DNA of 64,000 bases from Leptotrichia sp. oral taxon 218 (GCF_018128225.1 NZ_CP072377.1:1240001-1304000); one strand, 5' to 3'; shown: positions 1 to 8,671, numbered from the stretch's first letter. The notes: generated by a model from the letters alone, not told the origin. Translations and numbers: made by a program.

Positions 1-174
1 GCATCAGGACTTCTTTTGATTCAGACTACACTGAAGGAAAATGGATATGCTGTATCTTTGAAGCAATTGGCGCTATCTTCAATACCAATTGGGATAATTG
101 CAATAATTTTTACTTTTATTCAAGTATATATTTATGATAAAAAAATAATTTTGAGCAAAGGAGGTAAAAAATAA
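1..174 (+). CDS. DUF969 family membrane protein (3' end only)
   Basis: An open frame enters from the left edge and ends at the TAA at 172-174, leaving 57 residues. The visible part holds a hydrophobic helix (IPIGIIAIIFTFIQVYIY) and a basic tail. The stop overlaps the ATG of the next gene (TAATG), so the two are translationally coupled. Identity rests on context: DUF969 and DUF979 proteins are encoded as a pair, often beside pyroglutamyl peptidase, and are considered subunits of a putative 5-oxoproline transporter. The 5' end lies outside the window. Confidence 0.7.
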   Translation, partial: ASGLLLIQTTLKENGYAVSLKQLALSSIPIGIIAIIFTFIQVYIYDKKIILSKGGKK

Positions 175-1115
175 TGGAAATAAAAGCTCTTTTAAAACTT
201 TTGACACAAATTATTTATATTCTTTGCGGACTTGTCAGTATAAGTACTGGAATTAGAGGATTGAAAAATGAAAAGGCAAAAATAGGAACATTTTTGTTTT
301 GGACTATTCTTGGGATAATATTTATTTTTGGAGAAGCTATTCCATATAAGGTTACTGGCGGACTTCTTGTAATTCTTGCCATAATTACTGTAACAAAACA
401 ATTACATATTGGAAAATTTGAAAATATTTCTTCACAATTCAAAATCGCACAAAGTGAAAAATTAAAAAATAAAATTTTCATCCCAGCTGTATTAATTGGA
501 ATTGCCGCTTTTCTGATACTTCAATTTAAAATTGGAAAAACTGCTATACCACCTGCATTAGGTATCGGTGGAGGTTCGCTTGTCGCTCTTCTAGCAGCTG
601 CAATTATCATAAAACCAAAATTTAGCGAAACAAATGAAGATACTTCAAAACTTCTTATGCAAATTGGTGCAACTGCCATTTTGCCACAGCTTCTTGCTGC
701 ATTAGGTGCTGTATTCACTAAAGCTGGAGTTGGAAAAGTAATAGCCGCCAGCATTTCATCTGTTGTTCCAACTGGAAATATCTTTGTAGGAATCGTTATT
801 TATGCTATTGGAATGGTTATATTCACTATGATTATGGGAAATGCCTTTGCTGCATTTTCAGTAATAACTGCAGGAATTGGAATCCCATTTATTATCAAAA
901 ATGGTGGAAATCCAGCTATTATTGGTGCTTTAGGAATGACCGCCGGCTATTGCGGAACTCTTATGACTCCAATGGCAGCAAACTTTAATATTGTCCCTGC
1001 TTCAATTTTGGAAATAAAAGATAAATATGGAATTATAAAAGTCCAAGCTCCAATGGCTTTATTACTGCTTGTAACACATATTATACTTATGCTGCTGTTA
1101 TTTGGAGTAAAATAA
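174..1115 (+). CDS. DUF979 family membrane protein, putative 5-oxoproline transporter subunit
   Basis: A 313-residue polytopic membrane protein with about eight to nine hydrophobic segments across its length, rich in Gly/Ala/Ile, ending in a hydrophobic helix (ALLLLVTHIILMLLLFGVK). It follows the DUF969 gene with overlapping stop and start, and AGGAGG lies just upstream of its ATG. Pcp is next on the same strand, so uptake or export of 5-oxoproline or pyroglutamyl peptides is the likely role. This is inferred from family and neighbourhood. No catalytic motif is visible. Confidence 0.8.
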   Translation: MEIKALLKLLTQIIYILCGLVSISTGIRGLKNEKAKIGTFLFWTILGIIFIFGEAIPYKVTGGLLVILAIITVTKQLHIGKFENISSQFKIAQSEKLKNKIFIPAVLIGIAAFLILQFKIGKTAIPPALGIGGGSLVALLAAAIIIKPKFSETNEDTSKLLMQIGATAILPQLLAALGAVFTKAGVGKVIAASISSVVPTGNIFVGIVIYAIGMVIFTMIMGNAFAAFSVITAGIGIPFIIKNGGNPAIIGALGMTAGYCGTLMTPMAANFNIVPASILEIKDKYGIIKVQAPMALLLLVTHIILMLLLFGVK

Positions 1116-1242
1116 AACTGAAAATACTATGTTTATTGAGATTTCTAAATTTTTACAAACAAGTAAATTAAAAAAAAATCTAGAAAGGAGAGTATGAAAT
1201 TATAAATTAAATCTATTTTTATAAAATCATATAAAAAATACT

Positions 1243-1884
1243 ATGAAAATATTAGTTACTGGCTTTGACCCTTTTGGAGGTGAGCCCATAAATCCTGCCA
1301 TTGAATCAGTTAAAAAATTGCCTGATAATATTGCAGGAGCACAAATTATCAAATTGGAAATTCCGACAGTAAAAGGAAAATCTATTAAAAAAATTGAAAA
1401 AGCTATTGAAGAGCACAATCCAGATGTCATCTTGTCAATTGGACAAGCAGGCGGAAGATTTGATATTTCCGTTGAACGAGTTGGAATAAATCTTGATGAT
1501 TTCCGAATACCTGACAACGAAGGAAACCAAACTATTGATGAGCCAATTTTTCCAGATGGAGAAAATGCATATTTTGTAGATCTTCCTGTAAAAGCTATGG
1601 TAAAAAACATACAAAAAAATAAAATTCCAGCTTCAGTTTCATACACTGCAGGAACTTTCATCTGTAATCACGTTCTTTACGGTACACTTTATTTAATAAA
1701 TAAAAAATACAAAAACAAAAAATCTGGATTTATTCATATTCCATTTTTACCAGAACAAGTTATTAATAAAAAAAATACACCATCAATGGAATTAAATACT
1801 ATTATAAAAGGTTTAATTGCCGCAATTGAAACTATTGTAAAAAATGATAAAGATATTAAAGAAACTGGCGGAACTATTTGTTAG
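1243..1884 (+). CDS. pcp: pyroglutamyl-peptidase I (pyrrolidone-carboxylate peptidase)
   Basis: A 213-residue cysteine peptidase of family C15 that removes N-terminal pyroglutamate from peptides in the cytoplasm. The start [14 protein letters not shown] is the family signature. The expected catalytic triad is visible: Glu78 in SVERVGIN, Cys141 in [12 protein letters not shown] and His165 in [11 protein letters not shown]. Length matches the family (about 215). It follows the DUF969/DUF979 pair, giving a pyroglutamate unit. Oddly, the best Shine-Dalgarno (AAAGGAG, about 1184-1190) lies some 50 bases upstream and faces a tiny MKL-stop ORF at 1194-1205, not the pcp start. Confidence 0.96.
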   Translation: MKILVTGFDPFGGEPINPAIESVKKLPDNIAGAQIIKLEIPTVKGKSIKKIEKAIEEHNPDVILSIGQAGGRFDISVERVGINLDDFRIPDNEGNQTIDEPIFPDGENAYFVDLPVKAMVKNIQKNKIPASVSYTAGTFICNHVLYGTLYLINKKYKNKKSGFIHIPFLPEQVINKKNTPSMELNTIIKGLIAAIETIVKNDKDIKETGGTIC

Positions 1885-1921
1885 CAACATTCTTCTAAAC
1901 ATTTAGATATATCAAAAATAA

Positions 1922-1961
1922 AAAACCTGCTTTTATTTAAAAAAATTCTAAAGCAGGTTTT
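1922..1961 (+). terminator. Rho-independent terminator after pcp
   Basis: Perfect 12-bp arms, AAAACCTGCTTT (1922-1933) and AAAGCAGGTTTT (1950-1961), followed by a T-rich stretch. It closes the DUF969-DUF979-pcp transcript. Confidence 0.85.
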
Positions 1962-2128
1962 ATTATTTATTTTTTACTTGTAAAAGGTAAACTTTCTTTT
2001 AAAAAACAGAAACTAAATTTTATTCATTTGCTGTTAAGAAGTCAAAATTTTATTGTCAATTTTCTTTTTAGCCATAACAAAAACCTCCAAATATTATATA
2101 GTTATTTTATCATATATTATTTAGAGAT

Positions 2129-3290
2129 TTACACAAAAATTTTTACACACCCTTTTAACAAAAGATTTAAAGCATATTGAAGGATTTTTATTTTATCTTT
2201 ACAATCATCAATATTTTCAAATTCTAAATATCCTACTGTCATATACTGACCTGCTGCAAATCTCTTTTTGTAAAACTCAATTCCTTTTTCTTTCAATTTT
2301 TCTTTTAATTCTTCATAAATTTTATTTCTAATTTCGGAAGAAATTTTCACTTTTTCATCATATTTTTCATCATCTTTATCTCCCAATGAATATTTTACAG
2401 CAATTATATTTTTCTTATTATATATCTCTTTTTCTTTTTTATAAAATTGTTCAATTTGAAGATACAAGTCATTATTAAGTTCTAGCTGATTTTGCCATAA
2501 TTGAAATTTTTTAGTTACTTGAGATATTTCATCCATTTTTAAAGGAAACCACCACATTCCCATAAATCCACCTGATGAGTTATTCACATACCCCCAACTA
2601 CAATCTTTTTGTCTTCCAATAGCATGCTCTAATAATTTTTTTTTTGTTTTTTAATTCTTTAAAAAATCCGATATAACAGTTTGAATTCCAGTCTTCTAAT
2701 TTTTTATCTATATATGAATTTACATCTTTTTCTATATTGTTTAAATAATTATAATAATCTTCAACTAGAATATTATTAAAACTATTTTTATATTTTTCTA
2801 ATAATGCTAGCATATCTTTTCTTTCAAATATTATATCTATACCCTCCTCTTTTAATCTTTCCATATTATCTTCATCGCATATTTTATAATAAACTACTTT
2901 TATTTTAGCTCTACTTCTATTATATTTTTCATTTTTTTCAGATATTATATCTCTATATGTTTTCTGCTGATTACTATGTAAACCTGTTCCCACTTTATCT
3001 TCTATTATTACATACATGTCTACTACAGGAATTTTTTCTATAAATTCTGTTTTATTTTGAATTTCCAATAATACATCTATTTTCTGATATTGTCTTTTTA
3101 TATTTACTTTTCTATCTCCAAGTTTTTCACCTGACATTTTTTCAATAAAGTCAGTTGCAAGCTCTTTTAATTTTTTCTCATCTTCGGATAAATCATTATC
3201 ATCAAAATTTACCCAGTTGCATAACCAACATATAAAAGCATCCTGTGACAGCTCTGACGTTGCAAAATTAAAAATATTGTTTCTTTCCAT
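2129..3290 (-). pseudogene. PD-(D/E)XK nuclease family protein, frameshifted at an A10 run
   Basis: Two frames form one gene. The N-terminal part (from 3290) has the PD-(D/E)XK pattern: Glu13 in TSELSQDAF, Asp72 in KIDVLLEI and Glu97-x-Lys99 in VIIEDKVGTGLHSNQ. It runs out of frame in ten A residues (T10 at 2636-2645 on the plus strand). One base fewer, or two more, restores a continuous frame: ELKNKKLLEHAIGRQKD, then the 152-codon downstream frame beginning MNNSSGGFMGMWWFPL. The restored protein would be about 386 residues, close to the paralogue at 5076-6206. It is last in the minus-strand cluster after the FtsZ-like gene. As read it would stop after 230 residues, keeping the catalytic core but losing the C-terminal domain. 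It may be a pseudogene, slippage-controlled, or a sequence error. Confidence 0.75.
2636..2645. repeat. T10/A10 homopolymer at the nuclease frameshift
   Basis: Ten consecutive T on the plus strand (A10 in the coding strand) exactly where the nuclease frame breaks. A G and six more T follow. Such runs are prone to slippage in replication and transcription, and to sequencing error. Confidence 0.9.
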
Positions 3291-3327
3291 TTTAAATCCC
3301 TTCTTTCTATAATATTAATTAATTTAT

Positions 3328-4035
3328 TTATTTAACTGAATCTTCCACAATGTAAGCAATAATATTTATGAAATTTTCATTTTCTGGATATATTTGCAGT
3401 CCCCAAAGAAATGCCCGCTCATTAAGAATATTAGTCATTATTTTAGCAATATCTTTTATCTGAGTCAATTCGATATTTTTTCCTGCTGTTATATTCAAAA
3501 ATATTTTATAAGTTTTATTTTTATCAAAAGTTTCCAGCTTTAGTTTTAGGTTTTGCAAGAAATCATCAAAAGTTTCTAAATTTCCTTTTTCAAAAATTAC
3601 GAAAGATTTTGAGGTTTTTTGAAATACAGTTTTTAAGTCCGCTAAATCAAGAGTAACCATTCCTTTTGCTGTTAAAGTTTTTGTTATTCCGTTGATTCCA
3701 TTTTTTAAATCTTCTGAAGATTTGCATTTTATGATAAAGTCTGTTTTTGAATCAAATAGGTCAGTATAGCCATTTTCAATATCGTAAATGCCAGTAAAAA
3801 TGTCGTTTTTTTCAGTGTTTCTGATTATTTCTAAGGCAAAATTTTTATCATTTTCAAAATATGTATTTAAAATTATCAAAATTACATCTGTATCTTGAAA
3901 ATTTATTTTTAAATCTTTGTAGTCATTTTTAATTGTAATAATGCTTATATTTTCATGTGTAATTATTTCTTTTTCAATAGTGCTTAGAGCTGTTTCTCCT
4001 AAACTTATAATTTTTATTTTTGGTATTTTTTCCAT
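3328..4035 (-). CDS. short FtsZ-like protein lacking the tubulin GTP-binding signature
   Basis: A 235-residue protein that aligns by eye with FtsZ over most of its length. The N-terminal strand KIKIISLGETALSTIEKEI matches the start of the FtsZ fold. GMVTLDLADLKTVF (125-138) matches the T7 synergy loop (FtsZ LMNVDFADVRTVM) and keeps both aspartates, Asp130 and Asp133. FLNITAGKNIEL (179-190) matches the C-terminal domain strand VLVNITAGFDLRL. GLQIYPE...INIIAYIV matches the last strands. The GGGTGTG loop is absent: the equivalent stretch reads VILIILNTYFEND. The protein is about 80 residues shorter than the FtsZ core. It probably cannot bind GTP normally but may still contact FtsZ or itself. It lies between the WYL regulator and the nuclease gene, with GGAGA upstream of its ATG. 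Function unknown. Confidence 0.65.
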   Translation of the reverse strand: MEKIPKIKIISLGETALSTIEKEIITHENISIITIKNDYKDLKINFQDTDVILIILNTYFENDKNFALEIIRNTEKNDIFTGIYDIENGYTDLFDSKTDFIIKCKSSEDLKNGINGITKTLTAKGMVTLDLADLKTVFQKTSKSFVIFEKGNLETFDDFLQNLKLKLETFDKNKTYKIFLNITAGKNIELTQIKDIAKIMTNILNERAFLWGLQIYPENENFINIIAYIVEDSVK

Positions 4036-4059
4036 AAATTTTCTCCTTTTTATAGAAAT

Positions 4060-5001
4060 TTATTTTAAAATTTTGTATTCAATAACGTAATCTCCCTGAC
4101 TTCGTAGCCACATTTCCGCTCCAAAACTTCCATAAACTTCGATTTTTATAGTATAAACTGTAGTTTCCCGATTATTTTCTTTAACTATTTTTTCATCCAA
4201 TATTTCTGCAGTTGGAAATTTATCAAGCACATACTCGATATAGCCTCTGTATTTAAATTCTATTCTTGTAAGAGGTCCTGAGTGCATAAAATGTATATAT
4301 TTTCTAAATTCTCCATCTTTAAATTTGTCAGAATAATTTAGGATTTTAAACTTCTTGCCTGTATTTTCTATCTTTTTCATTCTATCAATTCTAAAAATTG
4401 CAGGATATTCTTCTTTATTTTCAATATATCCAATTAAATAAAAATAATATTCAGAAAACATTATTGACAGTGGTTTTATTTTATATTCCTTGTATTGTTT
4501 ATCTTTTTTTGTATAATTTAAATGCACCCATTCTTGGTTTTTTATACATTGCGCTAATTTCCAAATGCTTTCGAGTAGTTTCTGTCCATGTTGTAAAGGA
4601 ATATAATTCACCTTTTCACTATTTATCAAATTTTTTATTATCTCTCTATCGTTTATTGAGGAATTGTTAACTAGTTTCGTTATTAATTTTTCAGTTTCTT
4701 CTTTATTAAAAGCCCGACTTTCAAGGATAATTTTACTTATAGCCAAAAGTTCTTCGTTTGTAAAAGCTATCTTGTCATTCTTTTCAAGATAATAACCTTT
4801 TTTTGAACTAGAATATTTTATATCCGATTCACCTTCTTCAAAAAAATAATTCCTCAAAGTAGCTATATCTCGTTGTATCGTTTTTTTATCAACTTTAAAT
4901 TCATTAGCTAAATCACTTCTATTCACTATCTCTTTTTGATTCAACCTTTTCATTATTTTTAATATTCTAATCGATTTTTCCTCAGAATTTTCATTTTTCA
5001 T
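4060..5001 (-). CDS. WYL-domain transcriptional regulator (DeoR-type HTH)
   Basis: A 313-residue protein. Residues about 10-60 form a winged HTH (RILKIMKRLNQKEIVNRSDLA, then VDKKTIQRDIATL). Residues about 150-215 form a WYL domain (HLNYTKKDKQYKEYKIKPLS, FSEYYFYLIGYIE, IFRIDRMKKIE). A C-terminal WCX-like region contains the GSFGAEMWLRSQG motif. WYL regulators sense nucleic-acid-type ligands and often control phage-defence loci; this is family knowledge. It is the second gene of the minus-strand cluster, 24 bases before the FtsZ-like gene, and is the probable local regulator. Confidence 0.9.
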   Translation of the reverse strand: MKNENSEEKSIRILKIMKRLNQKEIVNRSDLANEFKVDKKTIQRDIATLRNYFFEEGESDIKYSSSKKGYYLEKNDKIAFTNEELLAISKIILESRAFNKEETEKLITKLVNNSSINDREIIKNLINSEKVNYIPLQHGQKLLESIWKLAQCIKNQEWVHLNYTKKDKQYKEYKIKPLSIMFSEYYFYLIGYIENKEEYPAIFRIDRMKKIENTGKKFKILNYSDKFKDGEFRKYIHFMHSGPLTRIEFKYRGYIEYVLDKFPTAEILDEKIVKENNRETTVYTIKIEVYGSFGAEMWLRSQGDYVIEYKILK

Positions 5002-5075
5002 GATTAAGATTAAGCCTTTCTAAAAAATTCTTCTCAACGTTTTAATTATACCTTGATTTGTCACTTTTTCAAAAT

Positions 5076-6206
5076 TTAAAACTTTTTCCTAATTTTTCTA
5101 TTACTTCGAAATCTTTTCTTTAATCTCTTCTCTTCAAAATATTCTACATATTCCTCTCTTATGTCTCTACAATTTTTCATTTTATTAAATTTCTCAATTT
5201 TTTCCGTTATTTTATCAACCATTTTTTTTATATCTTTTAATGAACTATCTAGATTTACTGTAAAACACATTAATGGAATTTCATTATTTTCACAATCAAT
5301 ATCTTCATAATTAACTTCCTTAAAATTAGGAAATATATCTTTTAATTCTTTCTGAATTAATTTTATTGTCTTTTCTTCGATTTTATTATCATTAAACCAT
5401 TTTAACAAAAAATAATTATTTGTTTTTTTATCTTCTGCAATTAAATTTACACAAAAACATTCTATAAAAAATTCATGTTTCAACCATTTTATATAATCAA
5501 AACAACGATATACATCATAATCTTCAAATTTTTTATTTATATAACTTTCTAAAACTAAATATAAAGATAAATTTTCGTTAATACTTACACCAAAATTTTT
5601 CTTATTTTCCTGATTAATTTGATTATAATAACTGTCAAAAATACTGTCATCTATATATTTTTTTGAATTTTCAAATAAAGTTAAAAATTTTTCTTTATCG
5701 TATAAAATACTTATTTCTTCTACTTCTTCCTTTTCATACCTAGAAATTAAATCAGATGAAAAATGAACAATTTTTACATTATTCTCTTCGTTTTCTTTTA
5801 AATTCTCATATTTTTTTAATAATTTAATTAATTTCCCATTGTATTCATTAAAATCTTTTGAATATTCGTAATAACTAAAATCTCTGAAATATATATATTT
5901 TCTGTTTCCATTTTGATTCCTATTTAAAATTAACAAAATCGGACAATCACCTAAAATTCTATCAATAAAACTTCCATTTTCAGAATAATAATTTTTATTT
6001 GAAAAATGTATCTCAATATCTTCTGTAGTTAACTTTTCTCCTAAAATTTCCTCAATAAATTTTTTTGCCATATTTTTTAAAGCCACCTTACTGCTATTAT
6101 TTGTAGTCTCAACATTTAACCATTTTATCATCCAATATAAAAAAATATCGGTATCAAACTCAGCGTTATAAAAAGCATCATTTTTAACTAATTTTACATT
6201 ACTCAT
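5076..6206 (-). CDS. PD-(D/E)XK-like protein with degenerate active site
   Basis: The start is placed at the ATG at 6204-6206, nine bases after GAGGAG; the ATG three codons upstream abuts that site. The 376-residue protein resembles the nuclease at 2129-3290 in layout: an N-terminal FYNAEFDTDIFLYWMIKWLN corresponds to its FATSELSQDAFICWLCNWVN, and a MAKKFIEEILGEKL helix corresponds to LATDFIEKMSGEKL. However, the Glu-x-Lys of the catalytic strand is replaced: YIYFRDFSYYEYS stands where the paralogue has YVIIEDKVGTGLHS. Nuclease activity is therefore unlikely. It may be a partner, an inhibitor or a decaying copy. It is first in the four-gene cluster. Confidence 0.6.
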   Translation of the reverse strand: MSNVKLVKNDAFYNAEFDTDIFLYWMIKWLNVETTNNSSKVALKNMAKKFIEEILGEKLTTEDIEIHFSNKNYYSENGSFIDRILGDCPILLILNRNQNGNRKYIYFRDFSYYEYSKDFNEYNGKLIKLLKKYENLKENEENNVKIVHFSSDLISRYEKEEVEEISILYDKEKFLTLFENSKKYIDDSIFDSYYNQINQENKKNFGVSINENLSLYLVLESYINKKFEDYDVYRCFDYIKWLKHEFFIECFCVNLIAEDKKTNNYFLLKWFNDNKIEEKTIKLIQKELKDIFPNFKEVNYEDIDCENNEIPLMCFTVNLDSSLKDIKKMVDKITEKIEKFNKMKNCRDIREEYVEYFEEKRLKKRFRSNRKIRKKF

Positions 6207-6340
6207 TTTCCCCATCTCCTCAACTTTATTTTTGTTATCTAATTATACTTTTTATATGAGACATATTTTGTCCCTTTAGAATAAAAATTTATTTTTTTAA
6301 AATTTTATAACTACAATATCAAATGCAACATTTTTTCATC

Positions 6341-6368
6341 TTGACAACAACAATTTTCGAGATACAAT
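6341..6368 (+). promoter_or_regulatory. promoter upstream of fucO
   Basis: TTGACA at 6341-6346, a 16-base spacer and TACAAT at 6363-6368, about 60 bases before the fucO start. It is a near-consensus sigma-70 promoter. Confidence 0.6.
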
Positions 6369-6426
6369 TATATCAGAAAGAGAAAAAAATAATTAATATT
6401 TCTATAATAAAAGGAAGTGACTTGTT

Positions 6427-7575
6427 ATGGTAAACCGTATCATTTTAAATGAAGTATCTTATCATGGATTTGGAGCAATTGAATCTATTCCAGGTGAAGT
6501 GGAAAAAAATAAATTCAAAAAGGCTTTTATTTGTACAGATCCTGGATTAATTAAAGCTGGAGCAGCTAAAAAAATTACTGATATACTTGATAAAGCTAAT
6601 TTGGAATATTTAATATTTTCTGATGTTCAACAAAATCCTACAATTGAAAATGTAAAAGCTGGAGTTGAAAAATTTAAAGAAAGTGGTGCAGATTATATTA
6701 TTGCAATTGGTGGAGGTTCTGCTATGGATTGTGCCAAAGCTGTAGCAATTATTATAAATAATCCTGAATTTTCTGATGTTCGAAGTCTTGAAGGAGTTGC
6801 AGATACAAAAAATAAATGCGTTCCAATAATCGCAGTTGCAACTACAGCTGGAACAGCTGCCGAAGTTACAATAAATTATGTTATAACTGATGTTGAAAAA
6901 AATAGAAAATTTGTCTGTGTTGACCCACACGATATGCCAATAGTTGCGATAGTTGATCCAGGAATGATGATGACAATGCCAAAAGAATTGACAGCTGCAA
7001 CTGGACTTGATGCACTAACTCATGCAATCGAAGGATTTACAACAAAAGCTGCTTGGGAAATGACTGACATGTTCCATTTAAAAGCAATTGAATTAATAGC
7101 AAAATATTTGAGAAAAGCTGTGGAAAATGACGAAGAAGCTAAAGAAAAAATGGCTCTTGCCTCATATTTAGCAGGAATGGGATTCTCAAATGTAGGCCTT
7201 GGAATTGTACACTCAATGGCTCATCCTCTAGGAGCATTTTACGGAACTCCGCACGGTGTTGCAAACGCTATAATTTTACCAACTGTAATGGAATACAATG
7301 CTGAATATACAGGGGAAAAATTTAGAGAAATAGCAAAAGCTTTTGGAATAAAACATACTAAAAGAATGGCTCCCGAAGAATATAGAAAAGCAGCAGTAGA
7401 GGCTGTAAGACAATTGGCACATGACGTAAATATTCCTGAAAATTTAAAGGGAATAATGGATATAAAAGATTTAGATTTTATCGCTGAATCAGCTTTGAAT
7501 GATGTTTGTACTGGCGGAAATCCACGAGATACAAACTTGGAAGAAATAAAAGAACTTTATAAAAAATTGTTGTAA
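6427..7575 (+). CDS. fucO: lactaldehyde reductase / iron-containing alcohol dehydrogenase
   Basis: A 382-residue group III (iron-dependent) alcohol dehydrogenase. The nucleotide-binding segment IIAIGGGSAMDCAKAVA and the metal-binding signature GLDALTHAIEGF, with the later histidines of GIVHSMAHPLGAFYGTPHG, are all present. The length equals E. coli FucO (382), and the VAVATTAGTAAEVT-type region favours lactaldehyde:propanediol oxidoreductase, which reduces L-lactaldehyde to 1,2-propanediol with NADH. No fucose or rhamnose genes are beside it, so the physiological substrate is unproven. It is monocistronic, with its own promoter and terminator. Confidence 0.88.
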   Translation: MVNRIILNEVSYHGFGAIESIPGEVEKNKFKKAFICTDPGLIKAGAAKKITDILDKANLEYLIFSDVQQNPTIENVKAGVEKFKESGADYIIAIGGGSAMDCAKAVAIIINNPEFSDVRSLEGVADTKNKCVPIIAVATTAGTAAEVTINYVITDVEKNRKFVCVDPHDMPIVAIVDPGMMMTMPKELTAATGLDALTHAIEGFTTKAAWEMTDMFHLKAIELIAKYLRKAVENDEEAKEKMALASYLAGMGFSNVGLGIVHSMAHPLGAFYGTPHGVANAIILPTVMEYNAEYTGEKFREIAKAFGIKHTKRMAPEEYRKAAVEAVRQLAHDVNIPENLKGIMDIKDLDFIAESALNDVCTGGNPRDTNLEEIKELYKKLL

Positions 7576-7583
7576 TTTACAAA

Positions 7584-7613
7584 AAAACTCCATTCATTTT
7601 AGAGTGGAGTTTT
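7584..7613 (+). terminator. Rho-independent terminator after fucO
   Basis: AAAACTCCA (7584-7592) pairs with TGGAGTTTT (7605-7613), followed by a pyrimidine-rich tail. The 7614-7882 gap beyond holds only a possible small minus-strand ORF and AT-rich sequence. Confidence 0.8.
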
Positions 7614-7665
7614 CTATTAATTTTAATTTCTAAATTTGAATATTTAATTTTCTTAAAATTCAAGT

Positions 7666-7785
7666 CTATTTAATAAATTCCAAAAATTCTTTTACTTGTT
7701 TTTTCAAGGCTTCTTTATAATATCCCTGTTTCCTCCCATTGCAATTCCTCAATTGTGATTTATAATATTGTAAGCGAAAATTCAT
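7666..7785 (-). other. possible gene remnant or small ORF (39 codons)
   Basis: An ATG at 7783-7785 opens a 39-residue frame rich in Lys, Tyr and Gln that looks protein-like (QLRNCNGRKQGYYKEALKKQ...). Only a weak AAGG precedes it, and the plus-strand genes on each side are unrelated. It could be the C-terminal remnant of a lost gene. No family recognised. Confidence 0.2.
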
Positions 7786-7882
7786 TTAAACCTTGAATTT
7801 TTTCCTATTTTACTATACAATATTCTGAAGTATTTAAAACTAATTTTTTAAATTTTATTTCAAAAAAACAGAAAGGAAAAAT

Positions 7883-8671
7883 ATGAAACAATACATTGTA
7901 GATGCCTTTACAGATACTCTTTTCAAAGGGAATCCTGCTGCTGTGTGTATTATGGATTCTTGGATAGATGACGACTTGATGCTTTCGATTACTAGAGAAA
8001 ATAATTTGTCAGAGACGGCTTTTGCTGTGAAGGAAAATGAGAAATATAGATTGCGTTGGTTCACTCCTGGCGGAGAAATCGACCTTTGTGGACATGCTAC
8101 TTTGGCGACAGCTTTTGTGATAACTAATTTTTATGAAAAAGATATTGATAAAATCGTGTTTGACACATTAAGTGGCGATTTAACTGTTCATAAAAAAGGA
8201 GAATTATTTGAATTGAATTTTCCTTCTTACGACTTAAAATCTGTTGAAATTACGGAAGAAATAATTGATGCGATTGGAGTTAAACCGCTAGAAGTCTTTA
8301 TTGACAGGGATTTAGTTTGTGTTTTAGAAAATTCGGAACTTGTGGAAAAGTTTGAGCCAAATTTGGAAAAAATTAAATTGTTTGATGGACTTCTTTTACA
8401 CATTACGGCTAAAGCTGATGAAAAATCAGAATTTGATTGTATTTCTCGTTCCTTTGCACCAAAATTGGATGTTGCCGAAGATCCTGTTTGTGGCTCTGGA
8501 CATTGTCATCTTGTACCACTTTGGTCAGATAAATTGGGAAAAAATGAAATTGTCGCATTTCAAGCTTCCAAACGAACTGGAATTCTCTATTGCAAATTAG
8601 ATAGAGAAAAAAATCGAGTTTCATTGAGTGGAAAAGCTGTATTATTTGCAGTTTCAGAAATTTTTATTTAA
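7883..8671 (+). CDS. PhzF family isomerase/epimerase
   Basis: A 262-residue member of the PhzF / diaminopimelate-epimerase fold family. Signatures: VDAFTDTLFKGNPAAVC near the N-terminus, the conserved Glu in NNLSETAFAV (the proposed catalytic acid-base of PhzF), LRWFTPGGEIDLCGHATLATAF, and DPVCGSGHCHLVPLW in the second half-domain. The family isomerises small carboxylated metabolites; most members, like this one, have no phenazine genes nearby and no assigned substrate. AGAAAGGA precedes the ATG. It appears to be a single gene. Confidence 0.88.
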   Translation: MKQYIVDAFTDTLFKGNPAAVCIMDSWIDDDLMLSITRENNLSETAFAVKENEKYRLRWFTPGGEIDLCGHATLATAFVITNFYEKDIDKIVFDTLSGDLTVHKKGELFELNFPSYDLKSVEITEEIIDAIGVKPLEVFIDRDLVCVLENSELVEKFEPNLEKIKLFDGLLLHITAKADEKSEFDCISRSFAPKLDVAEDPVCGSGHCHLVPLWSDKLGKNEIVAFQASKRTGILYCKLDREKNRVSLSGKAVLFAVSEIFI

